Below, one piece after another: positions 29,985 to 39,739 of a stretch of DNA of 54,032 nt. The position numbers and the translations under genes are program-made. Origin of the DNA: an uncultured Prevotellaceae bacterium. GTDB lineage: Bacteria; Bacteroidota; Bacteroidia; Bacteroidales; Bacteroidaceae. The notes below the pieces were generated by a model. That model saw nothing but the letters and a program-made list of their open reading frames with translations. It did not search any database and was not told where the DNA came from. The first letter of the stretch is position 1. Each line of letters begins with the position of its first letter. The DNA is taken from positions 1 through 54,032 of the forward strand of contig OMXX01000030.1 of assembly GCA_900315105.1 (NCBI GenBank). Direction: 5' to 3'.

Positions 29985-31319
29985 TTATCTTGGAGAAATT
30001 ATTCTCAAGTGAGTAGGTAAATTTTTAAGACAAAGAGCAGATGCCTCCCATACAACCTCATTTTCTGAACGGTCTTTACCTGCTTTCAATAAGTCTGGAC
30101 GTTCTACTTTAGGTCTTTGAAAATATTGTTTAAACATAAAAGCAGGGTCAAGAATAACACCATCGTGATAATGTTCACCTACGAATAATGAGTGAGGCTT
30201 AATTAGTAAAGTTCCGTGATTTGTCTTTATTTTATGAAATTCCACACCTGCTACGACTTGAGTCTTTTGTTGCTCCATATATTTTCTATATGACAAAGAC
30301 TTCATTAAATCAGACATCAATCCGTGTCCAGCAAATAATAACTTGGTTTCAGAACCATTATTGCCAATAAATGCATCTTCAGTCAAGTCAATAAATGTTG
30401 TATCTGTTATTGTCTGTGGCAATGTAAAGTCTCTATCTATCTGATTCCATACCCCATTAGTTGTGTATATTGTCTTATTGTTATCGGACACATCCGCAAA
30501 CTTAGCCTTGCGTCCCCATAGATAAGCACTTTCAATCTGTCTTTTTAGGTCCCACAAATCAAGGTCTCTAAGTGTGTCAAAAGTAAAATCAACTTTCTTC
30601 TTGTGGCGTTCTGCCAATAATCCCATTGATATGGTCTTCATAAAGATTTGTTGATAGTTATCGTTGTACTCAGGCAATAACTCGTTAGCATCTATCATTG
30701 CGGTTCGTTCATTGACTGCTGTCGCTAAACGTTGTAGTTTAACATCTGCTTCTAATACATCACCTGTTGCAGGCAATTCAGCCACATCATTCTGCAATGT
30801 GCATAATAATTTATTGTTAAGATGTTGTACTTCTAAGACGTAGAAGTTCCAATGTTCAGTGGCAGATAATCCTGTACCTGAGCTTTTTTTCTTAGGAACG
30901 CAGAAAGTGTCGTGCTTAATCCACATATTAATATTCTGCACAGGAATAAGTACTGACGCACCATAAGTAGATACATTAAAAGCAGAAACTGCAACATTAG
31001 CTGTAACCTTATCCTCAATAGGCAGCGTTCCTCTTGAAGCATTTTTTGGCTCCATAGATGTTACATCTTCCGAGTCAATATTACGTGCGATGGTATCAAT
31101 AGGGTTCTCATATGGACGTATCTCTATAAGACGACGGTCAATATCCTGGTCAAGAATACTATCGTTGCCGCCCTCTTCTTCCAAAGTCTGAATGGTAACC
31201 GTTCCTCTTTCTCCATCATATCCATTCTGCTGCAAGGTTGTGTTCCCGTTAAATGTGCCTGCCCCTTGCGCTCCTGCAGGCATTCGCAAGATATTTGCGA
31301 AAAAATCCAATTTTCTCAT
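29985..31319 (-). CDS. Major capsid protein (HK97-type, inferred)
   Basis: The 444-residue protein follows the scaffold gene directly and has the features of a phage capsid protein: extended N-terminal arm (GAQGAGTFNGNTTLQQNGYDG), a loop with IRPYENPIDTIARNI, a P-domain-like region (FMKTISMGLLAERHKKKVDFTFDTLRDLDLWDLKRQIESAYLWGRK) and a C-terminal beta region (TLLIKPHSLFVGEHYHDGVILDP). Length and place support it. I infer an HK97 fold; no protease gene is seen beside it. Confidence 0.8.
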   Translation of the reverse strand: MRKLDFFANILRMPAGAQGAGTFNGNTTLQQNGYDGERGTVTIQTLEEEGGNDSILDQDIDRRLIEIRPYENPIDTIARNIDSEDVTSMEPKNASRGTLPIEDKVTANVAVSAFNVSTYGASVLIPVQNINMWIKHDTFCVPKKKSSGTGLSATEHWNFYVLEVQHLNNKLLCTLQNDVAELPATGDVLEADVKLQRLATAVNERTAMIDANELLPEYNDNYQQIFMKTISMGLLAERHKKKVDFTFDTLRDLDLWDLKRQIESAYLWGRKAKFADVSDNNKTIYTTNGVWNQIDRDFTLPQTITDTTFIDLTEDAFIGNNGSETKLLFAGHGLMSDLMKSLSYRKYMEQQKTQVVAGVEFHKIKTNHGTLLIKPHSLFVGEHYHDGVILDPAFMFKQYFQRPKVERPDLLKAGKDRSENEVVWEASALCLKNLPTHLRIISPR

Positions 31320-31346
31320 AATTTTCCTCCTTTTTATTTATTTTTA

Positions 31347-32141
31347 TTAATCCTCTTTGCTGTTTTCTAAAAGTCTCTCCCAACTATTTTTTCTAACAAC
31401 AGATTTTTTGTTCTTATCTACCCCAATATTAGCTTCTTTAACTTGTGGCAAACCACTTGTCCTTTTCTTTAGTTCTTTATCTTCTATCCTCTTATTCTTT
31501 CCCTCCGTTATTCCTCTGTTATATTCTTTGTTAAGAATATCCTTATAGAAGAACATATTCAATACATCCTTATCTATATCATTGTTGATAAGCTTGTCTA
31601 TTATCGGCTGCATTCCTTTGATGACCTCTTCTGGAGTTGTCCCCATTTCTTTAGCATATTCTTCTATTGCTTTCAATGATTTGTCTTTGTTGCCATTTAC
31701 TGTCTTTTTAAGATTTTTGCGTGCAAGTATATTTTCTCTGTGCTTTATTATTTTCTCCTCTTTCTCGTTATCTGACAGTTTTTCACCATTGTCTATTCTC
31801 TCTACAGCTCTCTGCAATACATCACGAGGTAAGGACAATAAAGCATCTTCTACGTCGCCAGTCTCATTGATAGCCTGGAAAAAATCTATTGAATCAGGGT
31901 TATTTTCCAAGAGGTCTATGATTTCTCCGCTGGCAGTCTGCATATCTGTCAAGTCTTTCTTCTTGCCATCATAGCTCTTCATCGCATAAGAGTATATACC
32001 CTCTTCGTCTAAGTCAGGATATTTATCTCTTATTCTCTTCTCAAAAACCTCTCTTGTTGTAGGTTGATTTTCTTCTTGTTGTGTCTGCTGTCCTCCATTT
32101 ACCTCAGGAGATACTTGATTTTCTAAATTTTCTTTTTCCAT
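31347..32141 (-). CDS. Scaffolding protein
   Basis: The 264-residue product is acidic, Gln/Glu rich at the start (MEKENLENQVSPEVNGGQQTQQEENQ) and helical with a basic C-terminus, the usual scaffold composition. It lies immediately before the capsid gene. The start at 32141 is chosen over 32195 because the region between is promoter-like sequence (-7 box and palindrome). First gene of a late - strand operon. Confidence 0.75.
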   Translation of the reverse strand: MEKENLENQVSPEVNGGQQTQQEENQPTTREVFEKRIRDKYPDLDEEGIYSYAMKSYDGKKKDLTDMQTASGEIIDLLENNPDSIDFFQAINETGDVEDALLSLPRDVLQRAVERIDNGEKLSDNEKEEKIIKHRENILARKNLKKTVNGNKDKSLKAIEEYAKEMGTTPEEVIKGMQPIIDKLINNDIDKDVLNMFFYKDILNKEYNRGITEGKNKRIEDKELKKRTSGLPQVKEANIGVDKNKKSVVRKNSWERLLENSKED

Positions 32142-32162
32142 TTTACAAAAAAAATTTTTGTG

Positions 32163-32231
32163 CAAAAATATATGATATTTAGATATTTTTTTCACAAAAT
32201 GTGAATTTTGTGTTTTTTTTTATTATTTTTG
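32163..32231. promoter_or_regulatory. Divergent late promoters around a palindromic operator
   Basis: The palindrome TTCACAAAATGTGAA (32191-32205) lies between two -7-type boxes: TATTTTTG on the - strand (32170-32163, scaffold operon) and TATTTTTG on the + strand (32224-32231, terminase operon). Spacing from the palindrome is 20 bases on the - side and 18 on the + side. The -33 TTG at the usual 19-base distance is missing, which suggests activator-dependent late promoters. Confidence 0.65.
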
Positions 32232-32246
32232 CAAAAAAAATAATAA

Positions 32247-32498
32247 ATGACAGAAAAAGAAGAAGTAGCGGCTCTTGTCTTACGTATAAGATTATATAGA
32301 GCCGAAGAAAAAACCAAAAACAAACTGAGACAGTATTTCTATGCCTGTGATGTGTTAAATATGTCTGTTGGCAGGGCTATGAATATTATGTCTAAAAATC
32401 AGGCAATAAAGAAATTAGATAGAGAGTCGTGCGAAAAAAAACTTAAACGCTTGAGTCCCTCAATGTATAAAGTCGCATTAATTGATTCAGTGGTGTAG
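32247..32498 (+). CDS. Small protein upstream of terminase, possible small subunit
   Basis: The 83-residue protein is helical and basic (ALVLRIRLYRAEEKTKNKLRQYFYACDVLNMSVGRAMNIMSKNQAIKKL). It ends one base before the terminase ATG, a typical place for the small terminase subunit. It is short for that role and no helix-turn-helix is certain. Translation of the two genes is probably coupled. Confidence 0.5.
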   Translation: MTEKEEVAALVLRIRLYRAEEKTKNKLRQYFYACDVLNMSVGRAMNIMSKNQAIKKLDRESCEKKLKRLSPSMYKVALIDSVV

Positions 32499-32499
32499 T

Positions 32500-34503
32500 A
32501 TGACGAGTATAGAGACCCAGATATTAAAAGAGAATGAGAATAGAAAGAAAACACTTTTCCCCGACTATAATCCTCTGACAGGAGAAGGATCTTTGGAAAA
32601 ACGTTTTCCTTTTATCTTGGATAAAAAGCATACTATCTATCTTCCATCAACTATGTCTGCTTATCCTTTATTGAATGAAATAATGGACAAAGGAGGATTA
32701 CATCTCTATAAACCAACGAAGATTGCTCAAGAACAAGCAAACGTTAAAACGATAAAAGATTTCAAAATAAAATTTTTGAAAGACCTATATAAACTGCGTC
32801 TTAGACACGACTTTGAGTATTGGGCAATAAAGAAAGGTCATATAAAACATAAAGAAACTCAACGTATTGTTCCCTTCAAATTAGATATTCATCAACGATA
32901 CATAGTACACGAATTAGAGTCTATGCGTCTTGCAGGTAAGCCTATACGTCTTATCATTCTTAAAGCTCGTCAGCTCGGTTCATCAACAGTATGTACATTA
33001 TATATGCAGTGGATGGCAACACAGGTAAAAAAGAATTGGTCATTTGCTATTGCCGCACACGTGCAGTCTGCTGCCTTGACAATCAAACGTATCTTTGAAC
33101 TCTCTCTAACAATGGACGGAGAATATTCTGTAAGAAATCTTGGAAGTCCGTTAGTCAAGCAGATAGAAGGTAGCGGTGCTGTTATACGTATAGGTTCTGC
33201 TGTCAAGCCTGAATCTTTACGAAGCGAGGACTTGCAAATGATACATTATTCTGAGGTCGGGTCGTGGAAAAGAACAAAAGAGACCGACCCCGATGATTTG
33301 ATAGCGTCCATATCAGGTTCTGTCCATCCTCTACCTGATACGTGTATAATAATGGAGAGTACGGCAAAATCAAAAGGCTCTTTCTTCTATGAGGAATGGG
33401 ATAAGGCAACACGTGGCGAGAGTGCTTTCCGTCCTATCTTTGTCGCTTGGTGGCAGGTGGTACGCTTCCAACTACCGTTCTCTTCCGATGATGAAAAGAT
33501 ACAATATTATAATAATCTCAACGATTATGGCAAATTCTTATGGAAACTGGGAGCTACTCTTGAGGGTATTCAGTGGTATTTTGAAACGATGACCCTGAAC
33601 AACTACAAACCTCAGAAGATGCAAAACGAGAACCCATCAACAGCAGAAGAGGCTTTTACGGCTATCGGTGAGAGGGTCTTTGATATAGAATATGTAGAGA
33701 ATATCAAGCAATGTATCAGAGAACCTAAATTCACGGGAGAGATTATCGGCGATGGTAAGAAAGGACAGATGGCGTTGGAGAATATACATTTTATTGAAAA
33801 TATCCGCAATGGTAATCTTAAGATATGGGATTTTCCAGACAAAGACATAAACATCACCAACCGTTATATTACCTGTATGGATATAGGAGGGAGAAGCGAA
33901 AAATCGGACTACTCTGTTATCCGTGTCATAGATAGATATTGGAGAATAGAGGGTGGTGTTGATGAGTTTGTCGCAACTTGGCGAGGTCATCTCGATATTG
34001 ATTTAGCGGTATGGAAAGCCGTCCAAATATCAAAGATATATAATAATGCATTACTTGTAATAGAACGAAACACTATTGATTCCAAACATCAGAAGACAGA
34101 CGGTGTGCATACTTTCACCGTCTTTAACGAGGTTGTTCCTTATTATAGCAACTTATATGCCGACCACGACCCACAACGTATAAAAGAGGGACTGCCTCCT
34201 AAATATGGTTTTTTCACTGGTAGTGGAAGTGCAAAAAATAGTAAGCAAGCCATAGTGGATAACCTTATATCTCTTATGCGTGAGAGTGGCTTCATAGAAC
34301 ACGACAGGCAGATGATAGTTGAGTGCGACCAATTTGTTTATAAACAAGATGGCACTCTTGGAGCAGAAGACGGGAAAGATAATCACGATGACGTTATTAT
34401 GGCTTCTGGGATAGGTCTATTAGTATCTAACAGAATACCTATGCCTATGGAGATAAAATCAGAAACAGATTTCTCTATGATTAAGATGAGAAGCAACGTA
34501 TAA
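32500..34503 (+). CDS. terL: Terminase large subunit
   Basis: The 667-residue protein has an ATPase domain with KARQLGSSTV (Walker A variant, residues ~154-163) and LQMIHYSEVGSW (Walker B type, ~244-255). The nuclease domain has CMDIGGRSEKSDYSVI (~458), LVIERNTID and a final GKDNHDDVIM with catalytic Asp residues (~624-633). It packages DNA through the portal. The start at 32500 is chosen over a 32482 frame that overlaps the upstream gene. It ends directly against the convergent gene at 34504 with no terminator. Confidence 0.95.
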   Translation: MTSIETQILKENENRKKTLFPDYNPLTGEGSLEKRFPFILDKKHTIYLPSTMSAYPLLNEIMDKGGLHLYKPTKIAQEQANVKTIKDFKIKFLKDLYKLRLRHDFEYWAIKKGHIKHKETQRIVPFKLDIHQRYIVHELESMRLAGKPIRLIILKARQLGSSTVCTLYMQWMATQVKKNWSFAIAAHVQSAALTIKRIFELSLTMDGEYSVRNLGSPLVKQIEGSGAVIRIGSAVKPESLRSEDLQMIHYSEVGSWKRTKETDPDDLIASISGSVHPLPDTCIIMESTAKSKGSFFYEEWDKATRGESAFRPIFVAWWQVVRFQLPFSSDDEKIQYYNNLNDYGKFLWKLGATLEGIQWYFETMTLNNYKPQKMQNENPSTAEEAFTAIGERVFDIEYVENIKQCIREPKFTGEIIGDGKKGQMALENIHFIENIRNGNLKIWDFPDKDINITNRYITCMDIGGRSEKSDYSVIRVIDRYWRIEGGVDEFVATWRGHLDIDLAVWKAVQISKIYNNALLVIERNTIDSKHQKTDGVHTFTVFNEVVPYYSNLYADHDPQRIKEGLPPKYGFFTGSGSAKNSKQAIVDNLISLMRESGFIEHDRQMIVECDQFVYKQDGTLGAEDGKDNHDDVIMASGIGLLVSNRIPMPMEIKSETDFSMIKMRSNV

Positions 34504-37500
34504 CTATCTTATTCCTATCATTGCCCTCTTTTGTCTATCAGAGATATATACATTGCCTATCCTTGTATTAGGTAAATCTCTGGACAAGATACATATAACA
34601 ATATATTTAACACTTCTTAACATCCTTGATAGATAATAGTCTTGTCTTGGTTTAGATTCGTCTTCTATCATAGCATATTGATGAACCTTTTTTATCATAG
34701 AGAAATTAACCCCGTCATTGCTGCCTAAGACAAGTAAATAGAAATTATCTCTTGTAGTCCAAGACATATTGAAAATCATCCTCTCTATATGCTTATATTG
34801 TCGTGTATCTAACATTAGATACTTAGTGATAACAACGACTCTCTTTGCTATATCGGCTTGTATATTATCGGTCTCTTTGATTGAGTATAACACAAGCCCA
34901 TTGGCTATTGTGTATTCCTTACCTTGACTATTGAGGGCTTTAATGCTCTCTCTCTTAGATAAAGTGAAATCATCCTCAACCCTATAACTATCGTGCCTCT
35001 TGTACCAACAATCATAACGGATATTATATACATAAGTATAGTTATCTCCAACAAAGCAAACCTCATAGTCTTTTACATTGTAGTACATCTGACAGTCTTT
35101 TATTTCCGTGATAAAGTCCTTGTCTGTAGGAGTTAAACAAGTAACGTCTATAGCATCATCTAAGTCGTGTATTGTTACTAATTCTACTATTCCGCTTTCG
35201 TTATGAATTAATTTTTGTCGTGTTGGTGTTATTTTTTCTATCTCTTCTATATTAGTTTTTTTTGTTACTGTTGGCCTGCCGTGCATTCTCTCGCTGATAT
35301 TTTTGACCCCGTTAGAAGAAATCATATTAACACCTGCCTCACTTATATAGACAATGCCTGCTGGTGTCTGCAAGGTGTTAGGGTTTATAACCATATCATT
35401 ACTTATCTTAATAACATTGCTATAAGCAACATCACCGCTGCCTACCTGCATAACATATATACCATCCTCGCAGAATACGTAGAGAGGGGTTGTGCCAAAG
35501 TTTCTCTCACTTGTCGCAAGAGTACCTGTATTGCTTCTGATGGCTATTACTCTATTATTTGTTTCCCCAAAAGAATAGTTGTCTTTGTTCGGTGTTATCA
35601 GAGCGTTGTTGGTCTCTGTCAGTTGCACAACATTAGGGCTATATATCATCCCATTACCCTCTTCTCTGTCCTCCCAATCTATTCCCTCTACTGAAGCATT
35701 GACATATATGTCTTCAACAATATTATCTCTTCCGTAATTTATGGTACTTTGTACGTGGTTTTGTGTCTGTATCCAATATTCGTATGGAAGATGTTTAAAC
35801 TTCTCTCCTGTTATCTGATTATCTTGTTTTATCTTATTGGCAAAAGATATATTCTGCCCTGCGTGGTTATTAAGAACAGCATCTGCATATATAGTCTTCT
35901 GCTTATTGTCTCCATTGACGATAAGCACCTCAAACGATACATCGCTAATCATAGGATATTCAAACCTTAGATGGTCTCTCGGTATCGTTATTTCAACTCT
36001 TGATAGTACTATACCCGTAACATAGTCTGCACTTAAAGGTCTTACAATAGAGAAGGCTCTATCATTATACTGTCCTTTGAATGCATAATACAGATAAAAT
36101 GTCTCACCATTAACAATTATATCGTTATCTTGTCTATCTATAGCCTCGTTATTATATAGGTTATAGCCTCCAAAGACCCTATAACGCAAATCATAAAGAT
36201 GTTGTCTGCCGTTATACACATAACTATTGCTGAAGATAGTTGTATTATCCTCGCTCTCATTAGGAGTCGGTAATGCTGTGTTAGCCGTCAATGTCTCTAT
36301 ATCTTTAGCGTATATCTGCGTTGTGATAGTACCTGTGATATTGTTGTTGTTAAGGTAATCAAGGTTAAAACTTTTTACACGATAGAATGCACCATTCTCC
36401 CATACATCTAATATCTGTTTATTGATGGGAGGATATATTATGCTTGACTGACAAGGGTCTTGCCCATTATTCCGCATAAATGGAATCTTCTTCCCTACTA
36501 TGAATTCTCTCACACCTGTGTAATCCCATATATAATATGCTTCATAGTTTTCGTAGTCATTAATATCATAAGCATATACAGGTGGTGTCATAAATAGACT
36601 TATGTTTTTTACCACTTTAGCTTGCATCAGTGCCTTTATCTCTGACAACGCTCCTATCTTAATATTAACTCTATGAGAGCCGTGCGATTGAGGTAATATT
36701 ATCTTATAAGGTATGCAGTTACAATCTTTATTGTTGGGGTTTTTCTGCGATTGACAGTTTATCTTAATTGCGTGTCCATAACGATACGGACGAAAATCAG
36801 CCATAGTGTCTGCATAGTCTATATTAGAGTATGTTGTGAAACTTCCATCGGCAAGTTCTAAAGCCACCCTATACAATGACAAACCTTTAAAATAGCTATG
36901 GCTGTCAGAATCATTACATGCCTTACGTTGTTTCTCTAATACTTCTGCTATGTATCCCGGTATTCTGTCATAGTTCTTGATATTAGCCGAATAGCCAGAA
37001 TCTTCACTACTGCTGTTGATATGTGCTATCCTTATATTGTCTCCATCTGTAGTCTCCGTCTGTGCATATTGATAGGTATAAACATAATCACTATTAGTAT
37101 TAGCAGGCTTATTATTTTTGGCAGGTTTTGTGATACCCTCCGCCTGTATAACCGCACGACAATTGCTAAGATTTAACGCTATATACTTGTCATCTCTCCA
37201 TAGGTAAAAGTATTTATCAACATCAGTGCATATTGTCAATATATTATCAAGATAAGTAACGCTTATTATTTGCCCCCGAACCCTGAAAGGAGTATCAGCA
37301 ATATCTCCTATGTTATAAGGATTCTCTTCTGTTACATCTTGTGGCGTATTATAGAGATATACTATATTCTGTGTCTTTTCCCAAATGATAGTATATCTAT
37401 CTTGAGAGGCAGGATGTAATATGACTTGATAATCGTGTTCTTCTCCTATTCTTCCTGTGTTATACTGCTTCATTCTTGTTTTTACCCCTACATTTCTCCA

Positions 37501-37620
37501 CGTATTGCCTTCGGGTCTTAAATTAACGATTTCTTCACACGCACCATCGCTCGCATTTATTCTCTCGTTGATACGCTCCATACCCTTGAATATAACACTC
37601 TGCACATCTTGTTTTTCCAT
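34504..37620 (-). CDS. Tail hub/DNA-stabilisation protein (P22 gp10 or T7 gp12 type, inferred)
   Basis: The 1,038-residue protein opens FKGMERINERINASDGACEEIVNLRPEGNTWRNVGVKTRMKQY. It continues with propeller-like strands (YTIIWEKTQNIVYLYNT, ILTICTDVDKYFYLWRDD) and later a TTPLYVFCEDGIYVMQVGSG block. This is the general build of tail nozzle or packaged-DNA stabilisation proteins of podoviruses. It is next to the portal in the same operon. The exact family is not certain. Confidence 0.7.
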   Translation of the reverse strand: MEKQDVQSVIFKGMERINERINASDGACEEIVNLRPEGNTWRNVGVKTRMKQYNTGRIGEEHDYQVILHPASQDRYTIIWEKTQNIVYLYNTPQDVTEENPYNIGDIADTPFRVRGQIISVTYLDNILTICTDVDKYFYLWRDDKYIALNLSNCRAVIQAEGITKPAKNNKPANTNSDYVYTYQYAQTETTDGDNIRIAHINSSSEDSGYSANIKNYDRIPGYIAEVLEKQRKACNDSDSHSYFKGLSLYRVALELADGSFTTYSNIDYADTMADFRPYRYGHAIKINCQSQKNPNNKDCNCIPYKIILPQSHGSHRVNIKIGALSEIKALMQAKVVKNISLFMTPPVYAYDINDYENYEAYYIWDYTGVREFIVGKKIPFMRNNGQDPCQSSIIYPPINKQILDVWENGAFYRVKSFNLDYLNNNNITGTITTQIYAKDIETLTANTALPTPNESEDNTTIFSNSYVYNGRQHLYDLRYRVFGGYNLYNNEAIDRQDNDIIVNGETFYLYYAFKGQYNDRAFSIVRPLSADYVTGIVLSRVEITIPRDHLRFEYPMISDVSFEVLIVNGDNKQKTIYADAVLNNHAGQNISFANKIKQDNQITGEKFKHLPYEYWIQTQNHVQSTINYGRDNIVEDIYVNASVEGIDWEDREEGNGMIYSPNVVQLTETNNALITPNKDNYSFGETNNRVIAIRSNTGTLATSERNFGTTPLYVFCEDGIYVMQVGSGDVAYSNVIKISNDMVINPNTLQTPAGIVYISEAGVNMISSNGVKNISERMHGRPTVTKKTNIEEIEKITPTRQKLIHNESGIVELVTIHDLDDAIDVTCLTPTDKDFITEIKDCQMYYNVKDYEVCFVGDNYTYVYNIRYDCWYKRHDSYRVEDDFTLSKRESIKALNSQGKEYTIANGLVLYSIKETDNIQADIAKRVVVITKYLMLDTRQYKHIERMIFNMSWTTRDNFYLLVLGSNDGVNFSMIKKVHQYAMIEDESKPRQDYYLSRMLRSVKYIVICILSRDLPNTRIGNVYISDRQKRAMIGIR

Positions 37621-37631
37621 AGGTCTCTTTC

Positions 37632-39668
37632 TTATTTTTGCAATAGTTGTTGTAATAATTCTCTGTTATTGTCGTAGTCTTCCTCTTCTTCCTGATAATA
37701 TCCATTCTCCTCTTCGCCTGTGCTTTGTCCTCCCTGCTGCTGTTGTATTCTTTCTATTAACTGTGAGATTTGCTCTTCCGACAATTGTGGTTGTGATTCC
37801 ATACCTTGCGACATAGTCTCTGAAGGTATCTGTCCTTGTTGTTGCATCATAACCTGTTGTTTTTGCGCTTGCTCCTGTCTCTGCTTTAAAACCTCTAAGG
37901 CTTGCTTAGCAAATCCAGCGTGCGACAACTCAAAGTAAATATCTATAGGTAACAATCCTTGTACAACCATCTGATATAACTTATCATCCTCTGTTATTGA
38001 GTAGTTAGATGTCGTTATCTCTTGTGTTATGCTCATATCAAAGTCTATATCTCTTATCTGAGGATTATAGTCAATATTCTCTTTACCTGCGACCTCAACG
38101 AATTTCTCTTCATCGTAAAACTGTTGTATAAGTTTCAAAACTTTCTTGTATTTTCTTATCCTAAAATCAGCCATACACTCTAAGAATGGCTTAGAGTTGA
38201 GTTGAGCATTAGCCGTCTCTTGTGCATAACGTGAGGCAGGAGTGCCAGATGTAGGGGCTTGTCCTTGTATAGCCTGATTGACACCTATAATCTGCTGTGC
38301 CATATTAACATTATTACTATACAGACTAAGTATAGGTTGTATATTCCCTTGTGTGTAGAATTGTTGTACTAATTGGTTAAGACTATATCCAGCAGGTAAG
38401 GATATGCCAAAGGCTGTGTTAAAAGCCGACCAGCCTTGTTGTACCTCCTCCTTGCTTATGCCACTTTCAGCGAATATCTTCTTATCATAGAACAAGATAC
38501 CTTTAGCCCCATTACCATTTATGAAGTCAGCCTGCATATATAGGTGGTTTATCTCTCTCTGTAACTCTGTTATATTGCTTATGACAGGATGAATCTCACC
38601 ATCCATAACATCAAAGAAACCTAATATATAAGGGTGTGATTGATGCTCAAAAGGACTCTCACCTTGTTGAAGAATAAATCCTTCTGGTGTCATAAAACGG
38701 TAAAACCAAATAAATTCATAACGAGATTGAGCTTGTATCAATTTGGCATCATCTACTGATAGTCCATTCTCAATACATTGCTTTATTCTCTCTTGATTTA
38801 TCTGTTCTATATCCTTGAGTGTCATATCTGTTGTACCAATCTCTCCTGATGCATAGTCGTGATAACGCATCACCTTCCTACGCTCCTTAGTCCATATCTC
38901 ATAGTATCGGCACTTATCATAGTCGGCAGGCGATAAGAAATCCATATTGTCAATTTTCTCACTGCTCTGATTATTCAACATACCATAACGCCTTGTAAAC
39001 GCATTACTACGTTCATCATCTTTACAATGGTATAATTCCTTAATGAAATTAGCATCATCTTCATCTTTGGCAAAATTAATTATCAAACCATCTATGCTAT
39101 CTTCACATATAGTCCCTATAATATCAATAGCCTCATTAGTGCCATCATCTATCAATGGAGTGAAGAATAATGTATGTGGATTGATGTTCTGTGTGATAAC
39201 ATCATAAGTGTCTTTCTCTGATATATATCCATAGTCTATTCTTGAACAGATAACTCCTGATGTAGCCAAACGGGTGAAGTTCTTATTATCTTGCTGAGTA
39301 TCGCCATTAACCTCTATAACGTTTTCTATCGCCAGAGACATCATCTTGCTCTCTTTCGCACACTCTCTCTTGCGTGCCACTGCAACAGGATTGGCTCTTC
39401 CTGCAAGATATTGACCATTAAGGTTAGCCATTATCTGCGATATTACATTATGCGTTATGGGTCTTTGCCCTTGCTCCTCAATAGCATCCAATTCTTCCCT
39501 TGTCCATTGTATACCTTGTAGCATCTTTCGGTTATATCTCGCCTTTCTACGCATACCCCTTAATGCATCGTAGCAATCCTTAGCATACATAAGTATCTGA
39601 TAATTCTCTTTCTTCTGCTGGTCTTTATCTTGTGTGTTATTACCGTAACTATATCTTAACTTCCCCAT
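37632..39668 (-). CDS. Portal protein
   Basis: The 678-residue protein shows a P22-type portal N-terminus (RKARYNRKMLQGIQWTREELDAIEEQGQRPITHNVISQIMANLNGQYL) with NP-rich follow-up, a long middle region and a Gln-rich C-terminal tail (residues ~585-660). It forms the dodecameric channel for DNA. It is first in its - strand operon and is preceded by a late-promoter-like site. It is 834 bp farther from the terminase than usual-type pairs because the 1,038-aa gene and an inversion lie between. Confidence 0.88.
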   Translation of the reverse strand: MGKLRYSYGNNTQDKDQQKKENYQILMYAKDCYDALRGMRRKARYNRKMLQGIQWTREELDAIEEQGQRPITHNVISQIMANLNGQYLAGRANPVAVARKRECAKESKMMSLAIENVIEVNGDTQQDNKNFTRLATSGVICSRIDYGYISEKDTYDVITQNINPHTLFFTPLIDDGTNEAIDIIGTICEDSIDGLIINFAKDEDDANFIKELYHCKDDERSNAFTRRYGMLNNQSSEKIDNMDFLSPADYDKCRYYEIWTKERRKVMRYHDYASGEIGTTDMTLKDIEQINQERIKQCIENGLSVDDAKLIQAQSRYEFIWFYRFMTPEGFILQQGESPFEHQSHPYILGFFDVMDGEIHPVISNITELQREINHLYMQADFINGNGAKGILFYDKKIFAESGISKEEVQQGWSAFNTAFGISLPAGYSLNQLVQQFYTQGNIQPILSLYSNNVNMAQQIIGVNQAIQGQAPTSGTPASRYAQETANAQLNSKPFLECMADFRIRKYKKVLKLIQQFYDEEKFVEVAGKENIDYNPQIRDIDFDMSITQEITTSNYSITEDDKLYQMVVQGLLPIDIYFELSHAGFAKQALEVLKQRQEQAQKQQVMMQQQGQIPSETMSQGMESQPQLSEEQISQLIERIQQQQGGQSTGEEENGYYQEEEEDYDNNRELLQQLLQK

Positions 39669-39684
39669 AATCGCTTTTTTTTTG

Positions 39685-39728
39685 CAAAATTATAATATAT
39701 CTTGTTTAAAATTTTCACAAAATGTTAA
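39685..39728 (-). promoter_or_regulatory. Late promoter of the portal operon
   Basis: TTCACAAAATGTTAA (39714-39728) is a one-sided match to the palindrome seen at 32191 and 53076. On the - strand it is followed 21 bases later by TAATTTTG (39692-39685), the same spacing as at the scaffold and internal-protein operons. Confidence 0.55.
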
Positions 39729-39739
39729 TATCATATAGA

